The notes: a model not told the origin generated them from the sequence alone. Counted from the first letter of the stretch, positions 1 to 6,136 are shown. The stretch: 8,638 nt of DNA from an uncultured Bacteroidales bacterium (GCA_946619625.1 CAMOMF010000138.1:1-8638), one strand, 5' to 3'. Numbers and translations: made by a program.

Positions 1-208
1 GATTGACGAACTGCGCAACCAGAACAGTCTCCAACGCGATGAACTAATACGGACGCACGCAGAATTAGTGGACATGCAGAACAAATACAAAGCCCTGCAA
101 ACCGCTCATGCTCTCACGTGCGACTCACCGGAACGAATAATGGCACGCAAGCACATCAACGCCCTAATCGCCAAAGTGGATAAAACGCTCGATCTACTGA
201 AAGAATGA
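1..208 (+). CDS. Small coiled-coil protein upstream of zapA (5' end missing)
   Basis: The gene enters from the left edge; the reading frame starts at base 2 and runs open to the TGA at 206-208, giving the last 68 residues. The protein is hydrophilic and rich in Glu, Gln, Leu, Asn and Lys, with a heptad-like first third (IDELRNQNSLQRDELI) and a helical tail ending in AKVDKTLDLLKE. This suggests an amphipathic helix or coiled coil; there is no membrane segment. The TGA overlaps the zapA start codon (ATGA, 205-208), so the two are probably translationally coupled. I do not recognise a named family. By position and shape it could be a ZapA partner, comparable in idea to the coiled-coil ZapB of Enterobacteria, but that is inference from context. 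It is certain only that a coding frame ends here; the N-terminus and length are unknown. Confidence 0.75.
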   Translation, partial: IDELRNQNSLQRDELIRTHAELVDMQNKYKALQTAHALTCDSPERIMARKHINALIAKVDKTLDLLKE

Positions 209-501
209 ACGATTTGCAGCATATCACCCTACAGTTGGATGCACACCCCGTATCCCTCTCTGTCCCACGCGAACAAGAACCGATTTATCGCGAGGCGGCA
301 ATGGCGGTCAACAAGGTGTACCAAAAGTATGCTGCCAAGTACAAGAACCTTCCGGTGGAAACCATATGGGTCTATACCGCACTCGAGTTGGCAGTGAACT
401 TCCGTACTGATGTGCGCGACAAGGACTTGCAGCCTGTACTTGAGAAAATCAAGGAACTGAACAATTTGATAAATAACACACTTAATCTCCAAGACAAATA
501 A
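205..501 (+). CDS. zapA: Cell division protein ZapA
   Basis: The 98-residue product has the usual ZapA length and layout. An N-terminal beta-rich part (residues 5-22, ITLQLDAHPVSLSVPREQE) is followed by a helical stretch (about 26-68) in which the AVNKVYQKYAAKY and VETIWVYTALELAVNF segments match the Bacteroidetes ZapA pattern, then a C-terminal amphipathic helix (about 72-95) expected to form the dimer or tetramer coiled coil. ZapA binds FtsZ in the cytoplasm and bundles protofilaments in the Z-ring. The ATG at 205 overlaps the stop of the upstream coiled-coil gene, and the TAA at 499-501 abuts the rny ATG at 502, so all three probably share one transcript. There is only a weak purine-rich stretch (gaaag) before the start, as is normal in this phylum. 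No promoter lies in the window for this operon, so it must be upstream. Confidence 0.93.
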   Translation: MNDLQHITLQLDAHPVSLSVPREQEPIYREAAMAVNKVYQKYAAKYKNLPVETIWVYTALELAVNFRTDVRDKDLQPVLEKIKELNNLINNTLNLQDK

Positions 502-2046
502 ATGACAGTCACAATAATTATTGCTTCTGCCGCCCTGATAATCGGCTTCTTGGTTGCCTACTTGGTGCTGAGATACTCCGGTAACGGCATTATCAAGAAA
601 GCTACCGAAGAGGCGGAAATCATCAAGAGGAACAAGAACATCGAGGCGAAGGAGAAATTCCTTGCACTCAAACAAGAGCACGAAAAACTGGTACAAGAAC
701 AACAGAAAAAGCACCAGCAGGCAGAGGACCGGCTCCGCCAAAGGGAACAGCAACTGAACCAGCGCCAAGGCGATATCCAGCGCCAGCAAAACGATGTGCA
801 GCGCCAAATCAGCGAAGTACAGCAGCAGAAACAGAAACTGGAGCAACAAACGCAACAGATTGAGTTCAAGCAGCGCGAGACGGAGAAAATGCACAAACAG
901 GCACTTCAGGAACTCGAAACCCTCAGCGGCATGTCCGCCGAGGAAGCGAAAGCACAATTGGTAGAATCACTCAAAGACGAGGCTAAAACTAATGCCATGG
1001 CGTACATCAACGACATGATGGAAGAGGCGAAGCAGACCGTGAACAAAGAGGCGAAGAAAATCATCATCCAAGCCATTCAGCGAGTCGCTTCAGAGACCAC
1101 TGTCGAGAATGCCGTCACCATCTTCCATATCGAGAACGATGAGGTCAAGGGACGTATCATCGGACGCGAAGGACGCAACATCCGAGCACTGGAAGCCGCC
1201 ACAGGAGTGGAGATTGTGGTGGACGACACCCCCGAGTGTATCACCCTCTCCGCCTTCGACCCCGTCAGAAGAGAGATTGCCCGCCTCGCCCTGCACCAAC
1301 TGGTTACCGACGGACGCATTCACCCCGCACGTATCGAGGAAGTGGTTGCCAAAGTCAAGAAACAGGTGGAGGAGGAAATCATCGAAACCGGCAAACGTAC
1401 CACAATCGACCTGGGCGTGCACGGTCTGCACCCCGAACTGATTCGCATGGTCGGCAAGATGAAATACCGCTCTTCATACGGTCAGAACCTGCTGCAACAT
1501 GCCCGCGAGACTGCCAACCTCTGCGCCATCATGGCGGCGGAACTGGGACTCAACCCCAAGAAAGCACGCCGCGCAGGTCTGTTGCACGACATCGGCAAAG
1601 TGCCTGACGAAGACCCCGAGACGCCGCACGCACTCTACGGCATGCGGCTGGCGCAACAGTTCGGCGAGAAACCCGACATCTGCAACGCCATCGGTGCGCA
1701 CCACGACGAGATTGAGATGGAAACCATGCTGGCACCTATCGTACAGGCTTGCGACGCCATCTCTGGTGCACGTCCTGGTGCACGCCGCGAGATTGTAGAG
1801 GCATACATCAAGCGTCTGAACGACCTTGAGAACCTTGCCCTCTCCTACCCGGGCGTTGTCAAGACCTACGCACTCCAAGCCGGACGCGAACTGCGCGTCA
1901 TCGTCGGTGCAGACAAGATGTCGGACAAGGACGTTGAAATCCTCTCGTTCGACCTCGCCAAGCGCATACAGGACGAGATGACCTATCCTGGACAAGTCAA
2001 GATTACCGTTATCCGCGAAACACGAGCCATCTCGTTCGCCAAGTAA
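502..2046 (+). CDS. rny: Ribonuclease Y (membrane-anchored endoribonuclease)
   Basis: The 514-residue product has the full RNase Y order. An N-terminal membrane helix (about residues 4-24) is followed by a long Gln/Lys/Glu coiled coil (about 30-190), then a KH RNA-binding domain (about 205-270) with the GxxG loop GREG at 221-224. Next comes an HD phosphohydrolase domain with H333, the HD pair H362-D363 (LLHDIGK), H400-H401 and D418 (ACDAISGARPGARRE), and then the C-terminal RNase Y region (about 440-514). All expected metal ligands are present, so the enzyme should be active. The family starts bulk mRNA decay by endonucleolytic cleavage at the inner membrane. The length is normal for Bacteroidetes. 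The start ATG directly follows the zapA stop. The coiled coil is notably Gln-rich between residues 65 and 127. The gene converges with trmN6, whose stop codon lies 6 bp downstream. Confidence 0.97.
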   Translation: MTVTIIIASAALIIGFLVAYLVLRYSGNGIIKKATEEAEIIKRNKNIEAKEKFLALKQEHEKLVQEQQKKHQQAEDRLRQREQQLNQRQGDIQRQQNDVQRQISEVQQQKQKLEQQTQQIEFKQRETEKMHKQALQELETLSGMSAEEAKAQLVESLKDEAKTNAMAYINDMMEEAKQTVNKEAKKIIIQAIQRVASETTVENAVTIFHIENDEVKGRIIGREGRNIRALEAATGVEIVVDDTPECITLSAFDPVRREIARLALHQLVTDGRIHPARIEEVVAKVKKQVEEEIIETGKRTTIDLGVHGLHPELIRMVGKMKYRSSYGQNLLQHARETANLCAIMAAELGLNPKKARRAGLLHDIGKVPDEDPETPHALYGMRLAQQFGEKPDICNAIGAHHDEIEMETMLAPIVQACDAISGARPGARREIVEAYIKRLNDLENLALSYPGVVKTYALQAGRELRVIVGADKMSDKDVEILSFDLAKRIQDEMTYPGQVKITVIRETRAISFAK

Positions 2047-2052
2047 ACAAAA

Positions 2053-2790
2053 TCACAGGTAGAAATCTCTACACAAACGCTGATACGCCTCGCTCCGCGG
2101 GGCGTTATCATTTGCTATCAGTACCAACTCGTCCTTTTCTACGGGGCGGTTCTTCATGCTGAAAGCCAGCAACACCCGCTTGACCGGTTTGGACTCTTTG
2201 GTACGTACGCGCGTAATCTTATAGGGGAACAACCCTTCCACAGCCGCAGCCCGCACTACTGCCTCTTCCGTTTCGGCTGGCAGAATCAGTGCTAACGTAC
2301 CCTCATCCGTCAACAAACAACGACTGCCTGACAGCAGTTCATCATAGCGCAGACTGTCCGTGTGCCGCGCCATTCGACGGCTGACCTCGGGATTCTTCAG
2401 ACTGTCAACAAAATAAGGAGGATTGCTCACAATTAAATCATAACGACCGGTTACTTCGCCTTGCGCCAATTGCTGCAACGGGCAGAGACGTGCCTTTAGA
2501 CGGTCCCGCCATGGCGAGCAGGCAAAATTGTCCTCCGCCTGACGGACTGCCGCCTCGTCAATATCAATCCCCAACACTTGCGCTTGAGGACAACGCTGGG
2601 CAATCATCAGGGCAATCAGTCCCGAGCCGGTGCCCACATCCAGCACTCGGGCAGCCGTTCCCACCTTTTCCGGCAAAGAAACCGCAGACACACCGTCCAC
2701 AGGAACCCAGGCTCCCAACAACGTACCGTCGGTGCCCACCTTCATTCCGCATTGTTCATCGCGGACTACAAACTGCTTAAACCGGAACAT
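2053..2790 (-). CDS. trmN6: tRNA1(Val) (adenine(37)-N6)-methyltransferase TrmN6/YfiC
   Basis: The 245-residue cytoplasmic enzyme is a Rossmann-fold SAM-dependent methyltransferase. The N-terminal block FKQFVVRDEQCGMKVGTDG (residues 4-22) is typical of the YfiC/TrmN6 group. SAM motif I is DVGTGSG (51-57), the acidic end of the next strand is GIDID (74-78), and the catalytic N6-adenine motif is NPPYF (123-127). The family methylates N6 of A37, next to the anticodon, in tRNA1(Val). The ATG at 2790 lies 3 nt after the TAG of the upstream permease gene on the same strand, so they form one transcription unit, probably with reinitiation, since no Shine-Dalgarno sequence is visible. A different NPPY-type methyltransferase substrate cannot be excluded, but the N-terminal signature and length fit TrmN6 well. 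The link with the permease may be no more than shared transcription. Confidence 0.93.
   Translation of the reverse strand: MFRFKQFVVRDEQCGMKVGTDGTLLGAWVPVDGVSAVSLPEKVGTAARVLDVGTGSGLIALMIAQRCPQAQVLGIDIDEAAVRQAEDNFACSPWRDRLKARLCPLQQLAQGEVTGRYDLIVSNPPYFVDSLKNPEVSRRMARHTDSLRYDELLSGSRCLLTDEGTLALILPAETEEAVVRAAAVEGLFPYKITRVRTKESKPVKRVLLAFSMKNRPVEKDELVLIANDNAPRSEAYQRLCRDFYL
2081..2110. terminator. Hairpin near the rny/trmN6 convergent ends, possible terminator
   Basis: TGAT (2081-2084) pairs with ATCA (2107-2110), and ACGCC (2085-2089) pairs with GGCGT (2101-2105). One T (2106) is bulged and a further T-G, C-G and G-C close a 5-nt loop, giving about 12 pairs. It lies 35 bp past the rny stop and inside the last codons of trmN6. 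Only three T residues follow on the plus strand and there is no U tract on the other side, so intrinsic termination would be weak. Part of the pairing may simply reflect trmN6 coding constraint. Confidence 0.3.
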
Positions 2791-2793
2791 GCG

Positions 2794-3597
2794 CTACTCA
2801 GTCACAATGGCGGTCGGCTCTGCTTCGGCATGATGGTGATGTCCGGAAAAAGTAGAAACAGTCAGGTACAGTCCAAAACCGACAAACACCACCACACACG
2901 CGCGCCGCAGCCAAATCTCCGTCTTTTTCAGGTTATTATGGATACTGCCCATCGAGCGCATGGAGTAACTGATAACAAGCGAGATAATCAGTACCGGTAA
3001 CGCATCGCCCAAACCAAAACATACGGGCATGAGCCAACTCCAACTGACGGGCTGAAGCAACGTCAAAGGAATCAAGGTCCCAAAATATAGCAGACCGCTG
3101 TACGGACAAAACGCCAAGGCGAAAACAAATCCCAGAAAGAAAGCGCCCAACCCGCTGCCCATCAGCGGATGTTCCGATGCCGACAGACGTCTGATCAGTT
3201 TGTGCGGAACATGCTCGTGGTGCTCGTCCAGGTCCTCTTCGTTATGGTTATGGCGCGCTTCCCTATACCCCATCCAGCCTATCAGCACTCCTACAACAAT
3301 CAGGAAGGGTCCCAGCGCAGGCTCGCCGTAGTGCTCAAAAAAATGTCGGACTTCCTCCACCTGCGCCCCGAAAATAAACACCATGGCAAGCAGCAGATAG
3401 GATACACATTTACCCAATACGTAACACATCCCGTTCCAAAAAATAGCGCTACGGCTGCGGATATTCTTGGACAAATAGGCAATGGCGGTCACGTCCGAGC
3501 AGAATGGGCACGGACTCACCATTGTCAGCACTCCCAGTACAAAAGCGCTCACAAGCGGGAACGTAGATGGACTTAAAACAGTATCTAAATAGGGCAT
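2794..3597 (-). CDS. ArsG/CcdA-like polytopic permease with His-rich loop and tail
   Basis: The 267-residue integral inner-membrane protein has about six membrane segments (about 13-30, 52-76, 94-112, 148-175, 188-212, 231-249). Two Cys-Pro motifs mark it as a DsbD/CcdA-like member of the LysE superfamily: SPCPFC (28-33) in segment 1 and ALAFCPYSGLLYFG (160-173) in segment 4. The overall pattern resembles proteins annotated as ArsG-family permeases (efflux of organoarsenicals), a name I give from memory of the family. The loop between segments 3 and 4 (116-132) is loaded with His and acidic residues, and the C-terminus carries HHHH (253-256), suggesting soft-metal binding; the substrate is unknown. 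I use the ATG at 3597. A TTG 30 nt upstream would give 277 residues but falls inside the promoter -7 box, so it should not be transcribed. It is first in a unit with trmN6. Confidence 0.85.
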   Translation of the reverse strand: MPYLDTVLSPSTFPLVSAFVLGVLTMVSPCPFCSDVTAIAYLSKNIRSRSAIFWNGMCYVLGKCVSYLLLAMVFIFGAQVEEVRHFFEHYGEPALGPFLIVVGVLIGWMGYREARHNHNEEDLDEHHEHVPHKLIRRLSASEHPLMGSGLGAFFLGFVFALAFCPYSGLLYFGTLIPLTLLQPVSWSWLMPVCFGLGDALPVLIISLVISYSMRSMGSIHNNLKKTEIWLRRACVVVFVGFGLYLTVSTFSGHHHHAEAEPTAIVTE

Positions 3598-3620
3598 AAT
3601 GCGATTTTTTTTCAAAAAAG

Positions 3621-3656
3621 TTTGCAAAGTTAATACTTTTTTTGTACCTTTGCAAA
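3621..3656 (+). promoter_or_regulatory. Sigma-ABfr promoter of the histidine kinase gene
   Basis: The -33 element TTTG lies at 3621-3624 and the -7 element TACCTTTG at 3645-3652, with a 20-nt spacer, an exact match to the Bacteroidetes consensus. Transcription should start near 3656-3660, leaving a leader of roughly 13-17 nt before the TTG start codon at 3673. The same 36 bp carry a second promoter on the opposite strand. Confidence 0.85.
3625..3656 (-). promoter_or_regulatory. Sigma-ABfr promoter of the permease-trmN6 unit
   Basis: Read on the minus strand, the -33 element TTTG is at 3656-3653 and the -7 element TAACTTTG at 3632-3625, again with a 20-nt spacer. The expected start is near 3617-3621, about 20-25 nt before the ATG at 3597. 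This rules out the TTG at 3627 as the permease start. Each promoter's -33 box overlaps the -7 box of the other. Confidence 0.82.
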
Positions 3657-3672
3657 AAATTTCGCAGAAAAC

Positions 3673-3735
3673 TTGAAAAAACAGGCATTTTTATACCTCT
3701 GCACGTTGTTTTTCGGCTTTTTTATGGTCGGATGC
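3673..3735 (+). other. Signal helix and lipobox of the kinase; TTG start
   Basis: Residues 1-21 (MKKQAFLYL...FMVGC) have two Lys, a hydrophobic stretch and M-V-G-C, which satisfies the general lipoprotein rule, although Met at -3 is less common than Leu. If cleaved, Cys21 would be lipidated on the periplasmic face; if not, the helix is an ordinary first membrane segment. Both give the same topology for the rest of the protein. Confidence 0.55.
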
Positions 3736-5817
3736 AACCGTTTGGACCGCTCCGCAGCGCAACTGCAGAGCGACTTGGCTCGTCAGGCGGACCATGCTCT
3801 CGTCATCGTGGACCAATTGGCACAAGCCCTCGACGAAAACAGTATCGACTCTGTTTGGAACATCACCAGTCAGGAGAAAGACGTACTTTTCTATATCTAC
3901 AACAATCAGGGGATGGTCTACTGGTCGCGAAACTGGTTGGCGGCTACGCATATCTACTTCAGCCGGTACGACACATGGGAGTACTACCAGTTCCAAAACG
4001 CACACGCCATCTGCCGATGGTCTGCCGCCGGATTGTACAAGATACTCACTGTCATTCCTGTCAAATACAACTACTCCATTACCAACGACAAACTCCGCAA
4101 CACCTTCCTGCCCGCTTACCATATCAGCAACAAATGGGATATTTCCCGCGAGCAGAAAGAGGGGTTTGTACCCATCAACACCTCGGGGGGCAAATACCTC
4201 TTTTCCATCGGTCCCGCCACCCCCGTAGAGGCAACCGCACAGACTCCGCTTGCCGAGAGTTTTTCCTACAGCAACGTCCTTTCCGACAATCCCTCTTCGC
4301 AACGTCTGCACATCTACTTGTGGCTCAGTGTCGCCCTGTTCCTTGCCCTGCTCGCATGGGGAATAATCGGTTTGGTGCGCAGCCACGGCTGGGGTAACAT
4401 GCCGCTCTCACGCAGGTTTGCCTACAGCATGGTCGCACTCCTGTTGCTCAGTTATCTGTACGTGTTCTTCGTCTCCATCCGCTTCACACAAAGTGCCTAC
4501 AACAAGCGCCAGAAATCCGAACTGCTGCAAAAAGCGCACTACATACAGAAAAACATCCAGGACATCTACTACTACCGCCTCTCCCTCTCGGACATCGCAG
4601 TGAATATCGACCTGCGGGACCTGTGTTACCCCTACGAGACCGACATCAACGTATATGACCTCAACGGTAATCTGGTGGGCAGTTCCTCTCCCGCCATCTT
4701 CGACAACGGCCTCATCTCCACACACATGTTGCCCGAACCGTTTTTCTCCGAGCGGGTGGACACCGTCTATCAGGAGCGGCTCGGAGAAATGGACTACCTC
4801 TGCGCCTACGTGGAACTGCAAAACGGCAGTTACGTCACCATCGGATATATTGCTGTGCCATCTTATATCAGCTCCGACCGTATTCGCGCCGAGTTGGACG
4901 ATTTCATGGCGCGCATGCTACCATACTACCTGCTCACGGTGCTCATCTCTGTACTGCTGTCTTTTGCACTGTCCCGCACCATCACACGTCCACTTAACAC
5001 GCTGTTCGACAACCTGATGAAACTGAAGATTGGACGCAAAAACGCGCACTTGGAGTACAACAAGAAGGACGAGATTGGCAAACTGGTGGAACGGTACAAC
5101 GAAATGGTCGATGAGTTGGACGACTCCGCCGAGCGGCTCGCACGTTCCGAGCGCGAGGGGGCATGGCGGACTATGGCACGGCAGATTGCACACGAAATCA
5201 ACAATCCCCTCACCCCCATGAAACTGTCCATCCAGCAGATGCAGCGCCTCAAAAACGCGCAGGACGCACGCTTTGACGGGTTCTTCGACCACTCTACTGA
5301 CATGCTCATCGGGCAGATTGACAACCTCAGCCGCATCGCCTCTTCGTTCTCCTCGTTCGCCAAACTGCCGGAAGTGGCGCCCGAAGAAGTGGATATCGCC
5401 GAAAAACTATACACGGTCATCACCCTCTTCCGAAACAACACCGAACATGTGCCCATTCGTTATGTGGGGGCGGAACAGGGCGTTTTTGGCATCGCCGACG
5501 GCGCGCAGATTGGGCAAGTGTTCAACAACCTCATCAAGAACGCACTGCAGGCGATAGAGGACAAACCCGGCGGCGACATCATTGTCATGCTCAAGGAACT
5601 GCCGGATTCGCTGGAAATATCCGTCTCTGACAACGGCGGCGGCATTCCTGCCGACATACAGGACAAGATTTTCATGCCCAACTTCACCACCAAATCTACC
5701 GGAGCCGGATTGGGACTCGCCATCTCGAAAAATATCGTTGAGGGTGGCGGCGGCTCCCTGCGCTTCACCACCTCTTCCAAAGGCACCACTTTCTTCGTCC
5801 AAATCCGCAAAGTCTGA
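3673..5817 (+). CDS. NtrY-like sensor histidine kinase with lipobox and two periplasmic domains
   Basis: The 714-residue protein starts with a Lys-Lys signal-like helix (4-20) ending in a lipobox-type MVGC (18-21). A first periplasmic domain (about 22-211) is followed by TM (212-236), a short basic cytoplasmic loop, TM (248-268), a second periplasmic domain (about 270-415), TM (416-435) and HAMP (about 436-490). The kinase core has the H-box IAHEINNPLTPMKLS (phosphorylated His507), N-box NNLIKNALQAI (N623), G1 DNGGGIP (653-659), F-box IFMPNFTTK and G2 GAGLGL (677-682). The H-box resembles NtrY kinases, but there is no PAS domain. All catalytic motifs are present, so it should autophosphorylate. 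The start is TTG at 3673: no in-frame ATG exists between the upstream stop (3631) and M18, and starting at M18 would destroy the signal helix. No response regulator is adjacent. The signal sensed is unknown. The gene is divergent from the permease. Confidence 0.92.
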   Translation: MKKQAFLYLCTLFFGFFMVGCNRLDRSAAQLQSDLARQADHALVIVDQLAQALDENSIDSVWNITSQEKDVLFYIYNNQGMVYWSRNWLAATHIYFSRYDTWEYYQFQNAHAICRWSAAGLYKILTVIPVKYNYSITNDKLRNTFLPAYHISNKWDISREQKEGFVPINTSGGKYLFSIGPATPVEATAQTPLAESFSYSNVLSDNPSSQRLHIYLWLSVALFLALLAWGIIGLVRSHGWGNMPLSRRFAYSMVALLLLSYLYVFFVSIRFTQSAYNKRQKSELLQKAHYIQKNIQDIYYYRLSLSDIAVNIDLRDLCYPYETDINVYDLNGNLVGSSSPAIFDNGLISTHMLPEPFFSERVDTVYQERLGEMDYLCAYVELQNGSYVTIGYIAVPSYISSDRIRAELDDFMARMLPYYLLTVLISVLLSFALSRTITRPLNTLFDNLMKLKIGRKNAHLEYNKKDEIGKLVERYNEMVDELDDSAERLARSEREGAWRTMARQIAHEINNPLTPMKLSIQQMQRLKNAQDARFDGFFDHSTDMLIGQIDNLSRIASSFSSFAKLPEVAPEEVDIAEKLYTVITLFRNNTEHVPIRYVGAEQGVFGIADGAQIGQVFNNLIKNALQAIEDKPGGDIIVMLKELPDSLEISVSDNGGGIPADIQDKIFMPNFTTKSTGAGLGLAISKNIVEGGGGSLRFTTSSKGTTFFVQIRKV

Positions 5818-5848
5818 CCAGCAACTCTACACCCTCAAGTTCTGCGCT

Positions 5849-5922
5849 CTTTGTTACTTTCTCTTTGTTAGCCCTCAGGGCGCTTGTTCCATGGTACTTG
5901 GTACTTTGTCCCATGGTACTTT
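5849..5922. repeat. Cluster of short direct repeats
   Basis: CTTTGTTA occurs at 5849-5856 and 5863-5870. CCATGGTACTT occurs at 5889-5899 and again at 5911-5921, with an extra GGTACTT at 5900-5906, so GGTACTT is present three times within 30 bp. The cluster lies just after the kinase stop codon. It looks like an intergenic repeat element or the remains of one, but copy number elsewhere in the genome is unknown. Confidence 0.55.
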
Positions 5923-5988
5923 GTTTAACATTTTGCTTACAGCCTGCTTACTCCCTCCATACCTTCTTCTGGGCATCCGTTAATAAAC

Positions 5989-6007
5989 GCAGCGTTGCCA
6001 ACGCTGC
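5989..6007. repeat. 19-bp perfect palindrome (hairpin)
   Basis: GCAGCGTTG and CAACGCTGC form a perfect 9-bp inverted repeat around a single C. As RNA this would be an 8-bp stem with a GCC loop. No T tract follows, so it is not a standard intrinsic terminator. It lies about 98 bp upstream of the receptor -33 box and could be a protein-binding site or part of an interspersed repeat. Confidence 0.6.
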
Positions 6008-6104
6008 CACCCCGAGTTAGATATGTTGTTCACTTCCTACCATAAAATGGGGAGCGGGAGTAAAAACAAAAACTCGCGAAAAGTGGGTATTTTTACGAAA
6101 AGTA

Positions 6105-6136
6105 TTTGCATATATCAAAAAAAAGCAGTAACTTTG
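6105..6136 (+). promoter_or_regulatory. Sigma-ABfr promoter of the TonB-dependent receptor gene
   Basis: The -33 TTTG is at 6105-6108 and the -7 TAACTTTG at 6129-6136, with a 20-nt spacer, an exact consensus match. The start of transcription should lie near 6140-6144, giving a leader of about 95 nt before the ATG at 6238. The in-frame ATG at 6106 lies inside the -33 box and so cannot be the translation start. Confidence 0.85.

Larger units (their letters stand above)
5818..6104. other. Intergenic region between kinase and receptor genes, non-coding
   Basis: No credible coding frame was found. The region holds pyrimidine-rich direct repeats (5849-5922), a minimal GCCC-tca-GGGC hairpin (5871-5881) without a following T tract, a 19-bp palindrome (5989-6007) and AT-rich sequence leading into the receptor promoter. 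No convincing intrinsic terminator for the kinase gene and no tRNA or recognisable riboswitch was seen. Confidence 0.6.

Noticed and set aside
499..504. Possible 6S RNA between zapA and the next gene
   Set aside because: 6S RNA follows zapA in gammaproteobacteria, but here the zapA stop directly abuts the rny start, leaving no room.
229..957. Long minus-strand open frame (242 codons) across zapA and the start of rny
   Set aside because: It is a shadow of the Gln/Lys/Glu-rich coiled-coil coding sequence; the product is Leu/Phe-rich low complexity, with no family signature, and lies opposite two secure genes.
2794..3597. Assignment of the permease as true CcdA/DsbD or as RcnA
   Set aside because: The Cys-Pro motifs fit the superfamily, but there is no thioredoxin domain or cytochrome c maturation context; RcnA shares the His-rich loop but not the SPCP and FCP motif pattern. 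The broader ArsG/CcdA-like call is safer.
3642..4397. Overlapping plus-strand frame in the kinase gene, 251 codons
   Set aside because: It is out of frame with the secure kinase coding sequence, rich in His/Arg/Pro typical of shadow frames, and has no recognisable domain.
5871..5881. GCCC-tca-GGGC hairpin as the kinase terminator
   Set aside because: The stem is only four pairs and no T tract follows.
5582..5983. Plus-strand frame running past the kinase stop into the intergenic region
   Set aside because: Most of it is a shadow of the kinase catalytic domain, and the extension crosses the direct repeats; there is no separate start or promoter.
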